22,238 nucleotides of DNA from a virus: positions 1 through 22,238 of IMG/VR virus record IMGVR_UViG_3300034022_000649. One strand, given 5' to 3'. A program made the position numbers and the translations under genes. The stretch's first letter is position 1, and each line of letters begins with the position of its first letter. Below are positions 7,310 through 13,365 of this stretch, one piece after another. The notes under the pieces were generated by a model, which searched no databases, was not told where the DNA came from, and saw nothing but the letters and a program-made list of their open reading frames with translations.

Positions 7310-7846
7310 ATGTCCGCCGCCGCGCTCCTCACCTCTGAAATCCCCGCCGACGTTTCCGGCTGGTGGGTATCGGAGAAATATGACGGCGTGCGTGCAATAT
7401 GGAACGGTCGCAAGCTGCTTTCCCGCAACGGGAAAGATCTGAAAGCGCCGAAATGGTTCACCGATAACCTTCCGAAAAACCTCCGTTTGGATGGCGAACT
7501 TTGGATGGGACGCGGAACCTTTGATACGCTGGTTTCCGTTATCCAGCGGAAAGACGCCAACTGGCAGGGAGTCAAATTCATGGTCTTCGATCTGGCCGAC
7601 GTTGGCGAGTTTGAGTCACGCAACCGCATCTTGCAGAGCGCAAGCCTCCCCTTCCACGTTGTCGCGGTGCCGCACCTGCCGCTCGCTAGCCACGCTGAGC
7701 TTGATGCCTTGGAGCGCGATATCGTCAACGCTAGCGGCGAAGGATGTGTGATCCGCCGCCCCGGCTCCAAGTATCGCCCCGGTCGCATGGGCGACACCAT
7801 CAAGGTGAAACGGTTAGTTGAGGATTGCGACCGCTGGCAGGGCTGA
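7310..7846 (+). CDS. ATP-dependent DNA ligase-like nucleotidyltransferase, no OB domain
   Basis: A 178-residue protein with the full nucleotidyltransferase motif set of ATP-dependent ligases: motif I EKYDGVR with the AMP-accepting K23, SRNG (38-41), motif III LDGELW (60-65), IIIa FMVFDL (90-95), motif IV EGCVIRR (144-150) and motif V TIKVKR (163-168). It ends ten residues after motif V, so the C-terminal OB fold of about 80-100 residues that all classical ligases use to engage DNA is absent. The motifs look closest to the minimal LigE-type enzymes, but there is no signal peptide. It should be able to bind ATP and form the enzyme-AMP intermediate; nick sealing without a partner is uncertain. 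Its place inside the connector module, not with replication genes, is odd. No known head or tail role exists for such a domain. Confidence 0.88.
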   Translation: MSAAALLTSEIPADVSGWWVSEKYDGVRAIWNGRKLLSRNGKDLKAPKWFTDNLPKNLRLDGELWMGRGTFDTLVSVIQRKDANWQGVKFMVFDLADVGEFESRNRILQSASLPFHVVAVPHLPLASHAELDALERDIVNASGEGCVIRRPGSKYRPGRMGDTIKVKRLVEDCDRWQG

Positions 7847-7860
7847 TTTTTGACTTTCGC
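7847..7860 (+). promoter_or_regulatory. Repeated TTTGACWTTCGC element, copy 4
   Basis: TTTTTGACTTTCGC begins directly after the ligase stop codon. From the first T of TTGAC (7850) to the GTG at 7883 is 33 nt; GGGC precedes the GTG. No clear hairpin is upstream here. Confidence 0.55.
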
Positions 7861-7882
7861 GCCGGGCGTCTGATGACGGGGC

Positions 7883-8581
7883 GTGATCAAGGGCGAGATT
7901 GACCGGCCAAAACTAGAGCGTTCGCTGAAACGCTTTGCGAAGGAATTTGGCGACACCAGCGCGCAAGCCGTTGTTAGGTGGTCGATTCAAACATGCCGTG
8001 ACCTAGCGATTGAAACGCAGGCGTGGGGCAAGACTGGCACCAAGAAGAAGCAGGAAGCCGCGATCATCGCCGACGCCTACAATGTGGTTGAGGTGATTGA
8101 CCGGGAGCCTCGCGGGGTAAAGGCACTCAAGACACCCGGCGAGGTCAATGACTGGATCGAACTCAACCGCACGCGCCGCCGTGGCCGCACCGCGCATCTA
8201 TCTTGGGAGGATAAGAAGCGATGTTCCCGCCAAACTTTCAACGCCGCGATGAAGATCCGCCACGCCCGCGCAGGTATGGCAAAGGGAGGGTGGTTAGGCG
8301 CAGGCCAAGCCATCGCGTCGGCGCAGACCGGGCAAGACCGGATCAACATCGGCAAGAACTTTCTCGGCTACGCGCAGAAACACTCCCGGTTCGGAAGCGC
8401 CAAGAAGCCCGCCAGTGGATGGAAACCAGCCGCGTCCATCACTAACTCCGCATCCCACTCCGCTAGCAGCCATGTCGTTAGGCCCGCAGCGATTGATAAA
8501 GCCATCAACTGGGGACTCAAGAAAACCATCACTTGGTATCGCTCCGCAATTCGCCGCCAAGACCAAAAGCAAAGACCATGA
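7883..8581 (+). CDS. Tail completion protein candidate (gpZ-like position)
   Basis: A 232-residue basic protein between the FII-like connector and the putative tail terminator, where lambda has gene Z. The N-terminal half is helical, with ERSLKRFAKEFGDTSAQAVVRW and CRDLAIETQAWGKTG; the middle carries RTRRRGRTAHLSW and many further Arg and Lys; the C-terminus is Ser/Ala- then Arg/Gln-rich. I do not recognise a diagnostic motif. An N-terminal helical pattern with early acidic and basic residues followed by a GKTG turn fits gpZ or HK97 gp10-type minor tail proteins loosely. The start is GTG at 7883, 33 nt after TTTTTGACTTTCGC and preceded by GGGC. The stop overlaps the next start as ATGA. The role is inferred from order. 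Confidence 0.5.
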   Translation: MIKGEIDRPKLERSLKRFAKEFGDTSAQAVVRWSIQTCRDLAIETQAWGKTGTKKKQEAAIIADAYNVVEVIDREPRGVKALKTPGEVNDWIELNRTRRRGRTAHLSWEDKKRCSRQTFNAAMKIRHARAGMAKGGWLGAGQAIASAQTGQDRINIGKNFLGYAQKHSRFGSAKKPASGWKPAASITNSASHSASSHVVRPAAIDKAINWGLKKTITWYRSAIRRQDQKQRP

Positions 8582-9012
8582 CCATCCTCCACTCCCTATC
8601 CGACTGGCTCGCATTCAAGCAAGCGACCACCCCATCAATCGCCACTCTGCCAGTCGTCAAAATGGGTGACGATGGCGACCTTTCCCCGCCGTTTCTTGGG
8701 TTGATGGAGAGTGGGTCGAGCACGCACGAAACCGCCGGGGTCAACATGCGCGGGGTGACTGACTACGAGGTAACCGTCGAACTCCACACCATACCGACTG
8801 ACGAGGAAGAGGAAGGAACCGAACCGGAAACCGAACGCACAATTCGCAATGCGATCTATGGTGTTTTGGGGGACCAAGCATCAATCGCATGGATGGAGGA
8901 CCGCAACGGCTGGCGGGTGTTTGACATTCGCATTGCTGCCCCGACGACAGAAGCAGGTGACGGACGCAGGATTTCCCGATGGAACCTCACAATCGTCGCT
9001 TGTCCTATCTAA
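8578..9012 (+). CDS. Tail terminator candidate (gpU-like position)
   Basis: A 144-residue protein likely to cap the tail tube. The sequence opens with a helix, SLSDWLAFKQATTPS, then has strands such as TDYEVTVELHTIP, an acidic loop (TDEEEEGTEPETE), a helix RTIRNAIYGVL, and a last strand WRVFDIRIAAP followed by RRISRWNLTIVACPI. A small alpha-beta protein with a final outer strand is compatible with tail terminators of the U type; I cannot show homology. The ATG at 8578 overlaps the preceding stop as ATGA, so translation is probably coupled. The sequence encoding VFDIR contains copy 5 of the repeated element. A tail tube gene follows, as in lambda (Z, U, V). Confidence 0.5.
   Translation: MTILHSLSDWLAFKQATTPSIATLPVVKMGDDGDLSPPFLGLMESGSSTHETAGVNMRGVTDYEVTVELHTIPTDEEEEGTEPETERTIRNAIYGVLGDQASIAWMEDRNGWRVFDIRIAAPTTEAGDGRRISRWNLTIVACPI
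8920..8931 (+). promoter_or_regulatory. Repeated TTTGACWTTCGC element, copy 5 (inside gpU-like gene)
   Basis: TTTGACATTCGC, coding for FDIR in the overlapping gene. The 15-mer GTGTTTGACATTCGC is identical to copy 2. From the first T of TTGAC (8921) to the GTG at 8957 is 36 nt; that GTG is in frame with the tail tube gene and would add 23 residues before the ATG at 9026. This GTG is not preceded by GC, unlike the other five. Confidence 0.4.
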
Positions 9013-9025
9013 CTTCCCAAACACT

Positions 9026-9451
9026 ATGGCTGCAACTGTCCACGGAGCTTCTCGTTTCGGCATCACCAACGACTCAACCGCCACCGGGCTTCTGCTTGGT
9101 GATCTGTCCTACGATTACAGCGTCGAAATCACCTATGCCATGAATCACGTTGGCGACAAGGTTTCAATGGCGTTGCTCAACGACATGACAGAGGTCACCG
9201 CTTCCGGTGTCGTCGCTGTCAAAGGATCGGGATTCACGCTTAATCTGGGTGATGCTCTCACACTCGCCAATGCGACCGCGGATTCGCTCAACCTAAACTC
9301 TCAGAATCTCTTTTCGACTCCGGTGGCGAATGCTGGAACCGTGATTTCCGGCGCGAGCCTAAAGCGCATGAACGCCGATTTCGAGACGGGTGAACTGAAG
9401 GCGATCTTCAATCCACTCATTGCAACAAGCTCTCCTAGCATCGTGAGCTAA
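9026..9451 (+). CDS. Probable major tail (tube) protein
   Basis: A 142-residue protein in the slot of the tail tube subunit, between the tail terminator candidate and the chaperone and tape-measure genes. It is rich in Ala, Thr, Ser and Val with few charged residues. It has strands around YDYSVEITYAMN, DKVSMALLN and EVTASGVVAVKGSGFTLNLGD, and a C-terminal NADFETGELKAIFNPLI. Strand-rich, small and uncharged fits a tube subunit that stacks in hexamers. Two starts are possible: ATG at 9026, which I use because it follows the upstream stop in the usual manner, and GTG at 8957, which is in frame and lies 36 nt after a repeated element. There is no Shine-Dalgarno sequence at either. Function is inferred from position and composition. 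Confidence 0.55.
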   Translation: MAATVHGASRFGITNDSTATGLLLGDLSYDYSVEITYAMNHVGDKVSMALLNDMTEVTASGVVAVKGSGFTLNLGDALTLANATADSLNLNSQNLFSTPVANAGTVISGASLKRMNADFETGELKAIFNPLIATSSPSIVS

Positions 9452-9464
9452 CGGACCCCCAACC

Positions 9465-10040
9465 ATGACAGGCCAAAAGAAAACATTCGGCAGCGGGGAC
9501 ATCAACCTCTCTGCCGCCATGCTGACGATGGGAGTCCCCCCCGACGCCCGCAATCCCATCGAACTGATAGCCCGCGACAACGGCAAGGACTACGTTCGTT
9601 TCCATTTCGATGAGGTGTCATTCTGCGGAGACTACACGCCCGACGCACTTTCCTACGCGTGGAGTAATCCGCGCCAATTCAAAGCTGAAAATCCGGCGCA
9701 TCCTTTCGCGCTGCTGATGGATTTCATCGCCGCCCGCCCGAATGGCTGCGGCAATGCTGACGAATGGCAAGACCACGCCGCTGGATTCCTGGCACTGCCG
9801 ATTGACGAGATCCGCAAGACCTACCGATCTATCGCTAGGACGTGCCTAGCGGCTCCCGAATCGCCGTTGGCTTATGTCTGCGCATTTATCCGCAACCGTG
9901 CCGACCTAGTGGCAGCAGCGAAGCAGCGCGAGGCAAATGGAGTGTTCACCAACATGCAGGATCGAAGCAAATCGGTTTCGATGATCAACGCGAAAGCGCC
10001 ACGGCGGATTCGTGATTTCCTGCTTTCACACGTTAGATAA
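9465..10040 (+). CDS. Unrecognised tail-region protein
   Basis: A 191-residue protein of unknown role between the tail tube and the tail chaperone genes. I do not recognise its family. The first half is mixed (GVPPDARNPIELIARDNGKDYVRFHFDEVSF); the second half is helical and basic, with LPIDEIRKTYRSIARTCLAAPESPL, an AFIRNRADLVAAAKQRE helix and a basic end, KAPRRIRDFLLSHVR. Three cysteines occur in scattered places (FCGDY, NGCGN, RTCLA). No membrane segment or signal peptide is visible. The position would suit an extra tail chaperone or a tube-associated factor. It starts 13 nt after the tail tube stop and ends 7 nt before the next gene, so it belongs to the same transcript. Confidence 0.7.
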   Translation: MTGQKKTFGSGDINLSAAMLTMGVPPDARNPIELIARDNGKDYVRFHFDEVSFCGDYTPDALSYAWSNPRQFKAENPAHPFALLMDFIAARPNGCGNADEWQDHAAGFLALPIDEIRKTYRSIARTCLAAPESPLAYVCAFIRNRADLVAAAKQREANGVFTNMQDRSKSVSMINAKAPRRIRDFLLSHVR

Positions 10041-10047
10041 AAAGACA

Positions 10048-10425
10048 ATGACCCACGAAAAAGCAAAGCATCAATCCGTCATCGATGGCCCGAAAGAATC
10101 CGGCAAGTTCACGCTCTATCCGGTCACGTTCGGCCTGCTGGAGTGGCTGCAATCCACCCGCAAAAATCCGCTGATCGTCGGTGGCGATGCTGAAGTGAAG
10201 CACGCCGTCGAACTATGCTACGCATTCACTCGCCCCGCCGCTGAAATCTGCCGAATCCAAAACGCCAAGGTCGCCAAGCTGGTTTCTGACTTCTCTAACG
10301 AACTCACGCCATCCGAATTCCACCGCATCCAAAAGCACGCACAGGATGAGCTGATGAAATTCGGGCAAACCTCCGCCGTGCCAAAAAAAAAGCCGACGCC
10401 ACCCCGTCAGAAGGTCAAGCGATAG
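10048..10425 (+). CDS. Tail assembly chaperone, short form (gpG-like)
   Basis: A 125-residue protein just upstream of the tape measure gene. It reads FTLYPVTFGLLEWLQSTRKNP, then helices AVELCYAFTRPAAEICRIQ and EFHRIQKHAQDELMKFG, and a basic Pro/Lys end, PKKKPTPPRQKVKR. In siphophages this slot holds a chaperone (lambda G) that coats the tape measure before tube assembly, usually with a frameshifted longer form. Here nine A residues (10383-10391) encode the PKKK segment and create an A AAA AAG slip site at codons 113-115. The zero frame stops 33 nt later at 10425, leaving a 208-nt gap before the tape measure that is otherwise unexplained. The start at 10048 is preceded by AAAAAGAC, with no canonical Shine-Dalgarno sequence. 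Confidence 0.72.
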   Translation: MTHEKAKHQSVIDGPKESGKFTLYPVTFGLLEWLQSTRKNPLIVGGDAEVKHAVELCYAFTRPAAEICRIQNAKVAKLVSDFSNELTPSEFHRIQKHAQDELMKFGQTSAVPKKKPTPPRQKVKR

Positions 10426-10655
10426 ACCCATGCTCAACCGCGTCCATCGTTTTTATTCTCGGGCAATGCGGCATCCCATGGCGGGAGGCACTCTACGAAA
10501 TCCCTTGCGGGTTAGCCCATCAACTCATGGCCTGCCACTGGCTTTCCCTCGGGCTGGAAATTGAATCTCCGTCAACGCCTGACACATCAACCCGCCTCGA
10601 AACCTTCCACGAACTTTCTAACCGCGAACACTCATGGCAATTGGAACAACTCTAA
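10048..10655 (+). CDS. Tail assembly chaperone, frameshifted long form (gpGT-like)
   Basis: A -1 slip at A AAA AAG joins 115 zero-frame codons (10048-10392) to 87 codons of the -1 frame (10392-10652), ending with TAA at 10653-10655: 202 residues in all. The extension has no good start codon of its own. It reads as a normal protein, with IVFILGQCGIPWREALYEIP and GLAHQLMACHWLSLGLEIE, a helical pattern like the T part of G/GT chaperones, which bind the tube protein while the G part binds the tape measure. The extension overlaps the tape measure start (10634) by 22 nt. I translated the -1 frame by hand and found it open throughout. The product is an inference; the open frame and heptamer are seen. 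Confidence 0.68.
10386..10392 (+). promoter_or_regulatory. Programmed -1 frameshift site A AAA AAG
   Basis: The heptamer A AAA AAG lies in the right phase (zero frame AAA AAA AAG) at the 3-prime end of the chaperone gene. It is the same heptamer as in Escherichia coli dnaX. A short stem, GACG (10395-10398) with CGTC (10405-10408), follows within a few bases and could stimulate pausing, though 4 bp is weak. After a -1 slip the frame is open to the stop at 10653. Confidence 0.7.
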
Positions 10656-11896
10656 AAATCAGCTTTGACGCCAAAAGTGTTCAACGTGGACTAGCAGGCC
10701 TAAAAAGCGGATTATCTAGCATCGCCGGAATCGGTTTGTCTGCATTCAAGGGAATTGCAGTCGGAGCAACCGCCGCCGCCGTCGGAATCACTGCCCTTGC
10801 TGTCAAGCTCAATGGAATTGGGGAGTCGGCAATCTCTTCCGAAAACCGGGTTAAGAACATCGTAAAGCAGATGGGGCTTTTCGGCACCGAGGCCGACAAT
10901 GTTTCTAAGCGATTACTGGACTTCGCAGACGTGAGCGCAAGGCAGCTCGGTATTGATGATGGCATCATTGCCATGACCCAAGCGAAGCTCTCGACGTTCA
11001 AGGATCTTGCTGCTTCCGCTGATGTGGCTGGTGGGGCGTTCGACCGTGCCACCATGGCGGCAATCGACATGGCGGCGGCTGGATTCGGCACGGCTGAGAC
11101 TAATGCCGTCCAACTGGGCAAGGCGCTCAACGATCCAATCAAAGGCATTAACTCACTCACCCGGTCAGGCATTACTTTTACCACTGAAGAGAAAAAGATG
11201 ATCGCTGGAATGGTGGAAATGGGCAAGGCGGCACAAGCTCAAAACATCATCCTCAAAGCCGTCGAAACTCAGATCGGGGGGACCGCTGCCGCAACAGCAA
11301 CAGCAAGCCAAAAAATCAACGTGTCTCTTGGCCAGCTTGTTGAAGCATTCGCGAAACCATTCAGTCAAGGATTCTCCACTTTACCCGGCCAAGTTGAGGG
11401 GGTGTTTTCCGGCCTTGTCGCCATGGCTGAAAAGTTCGGGGGTATGTTCGGCAACGCCATAGCGGACTCCATCAGCGGGAATTATGACAAGTTCATTACC
11501 GCCGGAAAACTCATCGGGGACATATTGTCAGCAGCCACAGAGGCGTCTTATCAAGCAGGGATTATGAATCTCCACAAAGGGATAATGAAAACGCTAGAAG
11601 ATATTAATCCTATTCGGCGCATGTCAGAAGCTGTGGGTTATGAAGGGGCTAGGGGTAGTCAGTGGGAAACTCCAAGTTTTGGAGAGCTTTTAGAGGCTCA
11701 TATGATCAACCGAGGGATCAAGCAACAAGCGCAGAATGTGTCGCAAGGAACCCAGGGCTTCGTCCCCGGCACCAACAACCGATTCCAATTCGCGCCCCCC
11801 GGAAGCGATTCGCCCTTAACCGATGGCAACGGAAACCGAGTCATTGAGGTTCTCAGCAACATCGAAAAAAACACCGCGTCAGGCGCAAAAATGTGA
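10634..11896 (+). CDS. Tail tape measure protein
   Basis: A 420-residue protein that would set tail length and pass into the host envelope at infection. Near its start (about residues 25-60) is a Gly/Ala-rich hydrophobic stretch, SIAGIGLSAFKGIAVGATAA, the membrane-like segment common in tape measures. It then continues helical, with FADVSARQLGIDDGIIAMTQAKL, KALNDPIKGINSLTRSGI and repeated Ala/Gly segments; the phrase ALNDPIKGINSL-R-GI-FT is widely found in tape measures. The rule of 0.15 nm per residue gives a tail of about 63 nm, so this is a short non-contractile tail if fully helical. The C-terminal third is Gly/Pro-rich. It starts inside the -1 chaperone extension and ends with TGATG overlapping the next gene. 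Confidence 0.88.
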   Translation: MAIGTTLKISFDAKSVQRGLAGLKSGLSSIAGIGLSAFKGIAVGATAAAVGITALAVKLNGIGESAISSENRVKNIVKQMGLFGTEADNVSKRLLDFADVSARQLGIDDGIIAMTQAKLSTFKDLAASADVAGGAFDRATMAAIDMAAAGFGTAETNAVQLGKALNDPIKGINSLTRSGITFTTEEKKMIAGMVEMGKAAQAQNIILKAVETQIGGTAAATATASQKINVSLGQLVEAFAKPFSQGFSTLPGQVEGVFSGLVAMAEKFGGMFGNAIADSISGNYDKFITAGKLIGDILSAATEASYQAGIMNLHKGIMKTLEDINPIRRMSEAVGYEGARGSQWETPSFGELLEAHMINRGIKQQAQNVSQGTQGFVPGTNNRFQFAPPGSDSPLTDGNGNRVIEVLSNIEKNTASGAKM

Positions 11897-12750
11897 TGGC
11901 AAAACTCTACGGACACGCACCAAACAAACTCGTCCCGCAAGACGATTTTCACGCCTATCAAAACGAAAACGGCGGATGGGAATGCACGCAGTCGTTCAAC
12001 ATTCGGAAAGGGGACATCAGCAACCAGAGCGTTTACTCAATTTTTGTCGTAGGAACGAGGCTGAGTGAATACGACCCGAATTGTGATGAGATATTCACAG
12101 GAATGCGCCTGTCGAAAATGACGGGAATCCACAACGTCCCCGGAGGCTGGCAGAAAATCACGCTCAAGTTCGTCGGTTTCACGACCACCGGAGGCGGTGA
12201 TTTCGACTCGGAACCAACAACCGTAGCACAAGCCACATTCTCAAAACGAGGGACGCTAGTTGATGCTCCGCTAGATGAGCATCCAAAATGGAAGACGCTT
12301 GAGGATAGCGAAAAGTGGGCGCTTGGTCTTTTTATGAAGGGCGACATGGCGGCGAACAGCGCAATGACAGCGGTCGGGACGTATGAAGAATACGACTATC
12401 GCCGCACCTTCGCCACCGCCATTGATAACGACAGTTCGCCCATCACGTTTTCTGTGGCAGCCCAAGAGTTCATCAAGCGAATCGCGCAAGGAAAGATGAC
12501 ATATAAGATGGCGACCTACGAGTATCACCACCGCTGGCAGAGTAACAAGGGCGTGACCGCCGCGCAAATGAACAAGCTCGGCAAGATCGCCACCCCTACC
12601 GGAAGCCCTCCAACACCCGGCGCCGGGCGCGACTGGCTGCTTGTCGGTGTGGACGAAGAGCAGAACGGAAGCGGTGATTTTCTCTATGATAACGTGCTTT
12701 CCTATCTACTCTCCGACGAGGGTGGACACGATGAATTCCTGCAATCCTGA
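11896..12750 (+). CDS. Distal tail or baseplate protein (unrecognised family)
   Basis: A 284-residue protein directly after the tape measure, where distal tail and tip proteins lie. It starts MAKLYGHAPNKLVPQDDF and has many strands, such as WQKITLKFVGFTT and PITFSVAAQEFIKRI, a helix GKMTYKMATYEYHHRW and a glycine/proline linker, TPTGSPPTPGAGRDW. The ATG at 11896 overlaps the tape measure stop by one base (TGATG); a GTG one codon upstream is less likely. I do not recognise the domain. The beta-rich middle and the position suggest a ring protein at the tail end. Nothing about host specificity can be said. Spacing to the next gene is 3 nt, so translation is coupled. Confidence 0.72.
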   Translation: MAKLYGHAPNKLVPQDDFHAYQNENGGWECTQSFNIRKGDISNQSVYSIFVVGTRLSEYDPNCDEIFTGMRLSKMTGIHNVPGGWQKITLKFVGFTTTGGGDFDSEPTTVAQATFSKRGTLVDAPLDEHPKWKTLEDSEKWALGLFMKGDMAANSAMTAVGTYEEYDYRRTFATAIDNDSSPITFSVAAQEFIKRIAQGKMTYKMATYEYHHRWQSNKGVTAAQMNKLGKIATPTGSPPTPGAGRDWLLVGVDEEQNGSGDFLYDNVLSYLLSDEGGHDEFLQS

Positions 12751-12753
12751 CCG

Positions 12754-13365
12754 ATGATTATCAAGCCACGCGGAACCGTAGTATTGCCACGCCGTTCAAG
12801 ACCGGGCCTGGACCTTTTGCCATGGTGCCGGGAGGTGGACGCCGCATTGCAACAACTCCGCGACCGAGGAATAAATATCGACCCCCGGCGCGGTGGACGC
12901 GGTGGCGCGGTTGATTCCACCTGCTACTTCGGCGAGGTAATCACCTACCTGGTCGGCGAAACCACAAAGACCGGAATCCGTGGCGGCACCATCGCCTGCG
13001 GCAACAAGAATTTCAACGTCCCCAACAAGGAACTCAACCTTGCATCCACTGGCGTGACCCTGATCTATCTGGAAATTTCCGTCACCGCGAACAACGACGA
13101 CGACGGTGAAATCCTGCTGCCCGGCATCGAGACCAGCACCGAAACCACACCCTCGGGATTCTGGAAATCTGACCCATGGACGGCGGAACCTGTGACCCAA
13201 TACCCCAACAACAACCGCCCCCTGGTCACAACCGGCGTCGGCAAAATCATCGTGCCAATCGGCAAGTTGACCATCGCGGACGGCGCGGCCACGCTTGAAG
13301 CGGTCGGCTGTGGCAACATCACCATCAACCACTGCGGTGGAACCCTAACGGCAGCGCGAGGATGA
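12754..13365 (+). CDS. Tail tip-associated protein (unrecognised)
   Basis: A 203-residue protein with no family I can name. It begins with basic and hydrophobic residues, including LPRRSRPGLDLLPWCREVDAA, has a very Arg/Gly-rich stretch, DPRRGGRGG, and then a beta-rich body with GVTLIYLEISVTANNDDDGE and GVGKIIVPIGKLTIADGA. It ends with GCGNITINHCGG, a possible cysteine pair. The beta body with IVPIGKLTI and the order after a distal tail candidate fit a tail tip component. It overlaps the next gene as ATGA (13362-13365), so the two proteins are likely co-produced and may bind one another. Function is inferred only from context. Confidence 0.7.
   Translation: MIIKPRGTVVLPRRSRPGLDLLPWCREVDAALQQLRDRGINIDPRRGGRGGAVDSTCYFGEVITYLVGETTKTGIRGGTIACGNKNFNVPNKELNLASTGVTLIYLEISVTANNDDDGEILLPGIETSTETTPSGFWKSDPWTAEPVTQYPNNNRPLVTTGVGKIIVPIGKLTIADGAATLEAVGCGNITINHCGGTLTAARG

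Noticed and set aside
6457-7956. A 499-codon open frame on the - strand
   Set aside because: It lies antisense to four well-supported genes, has a low-complexity Ser/Arg/Thr-rich product and no ribosome site. It is a by-product of GC-rich codon use.
10430-10570. A separate gene starting at ATG 10430 in the gap before the tape measure
   Set aside because: The 46-codon frame is basic, with no pattern and no ribosome site, while the -1 extension of the chaperone explains the same DNA better.
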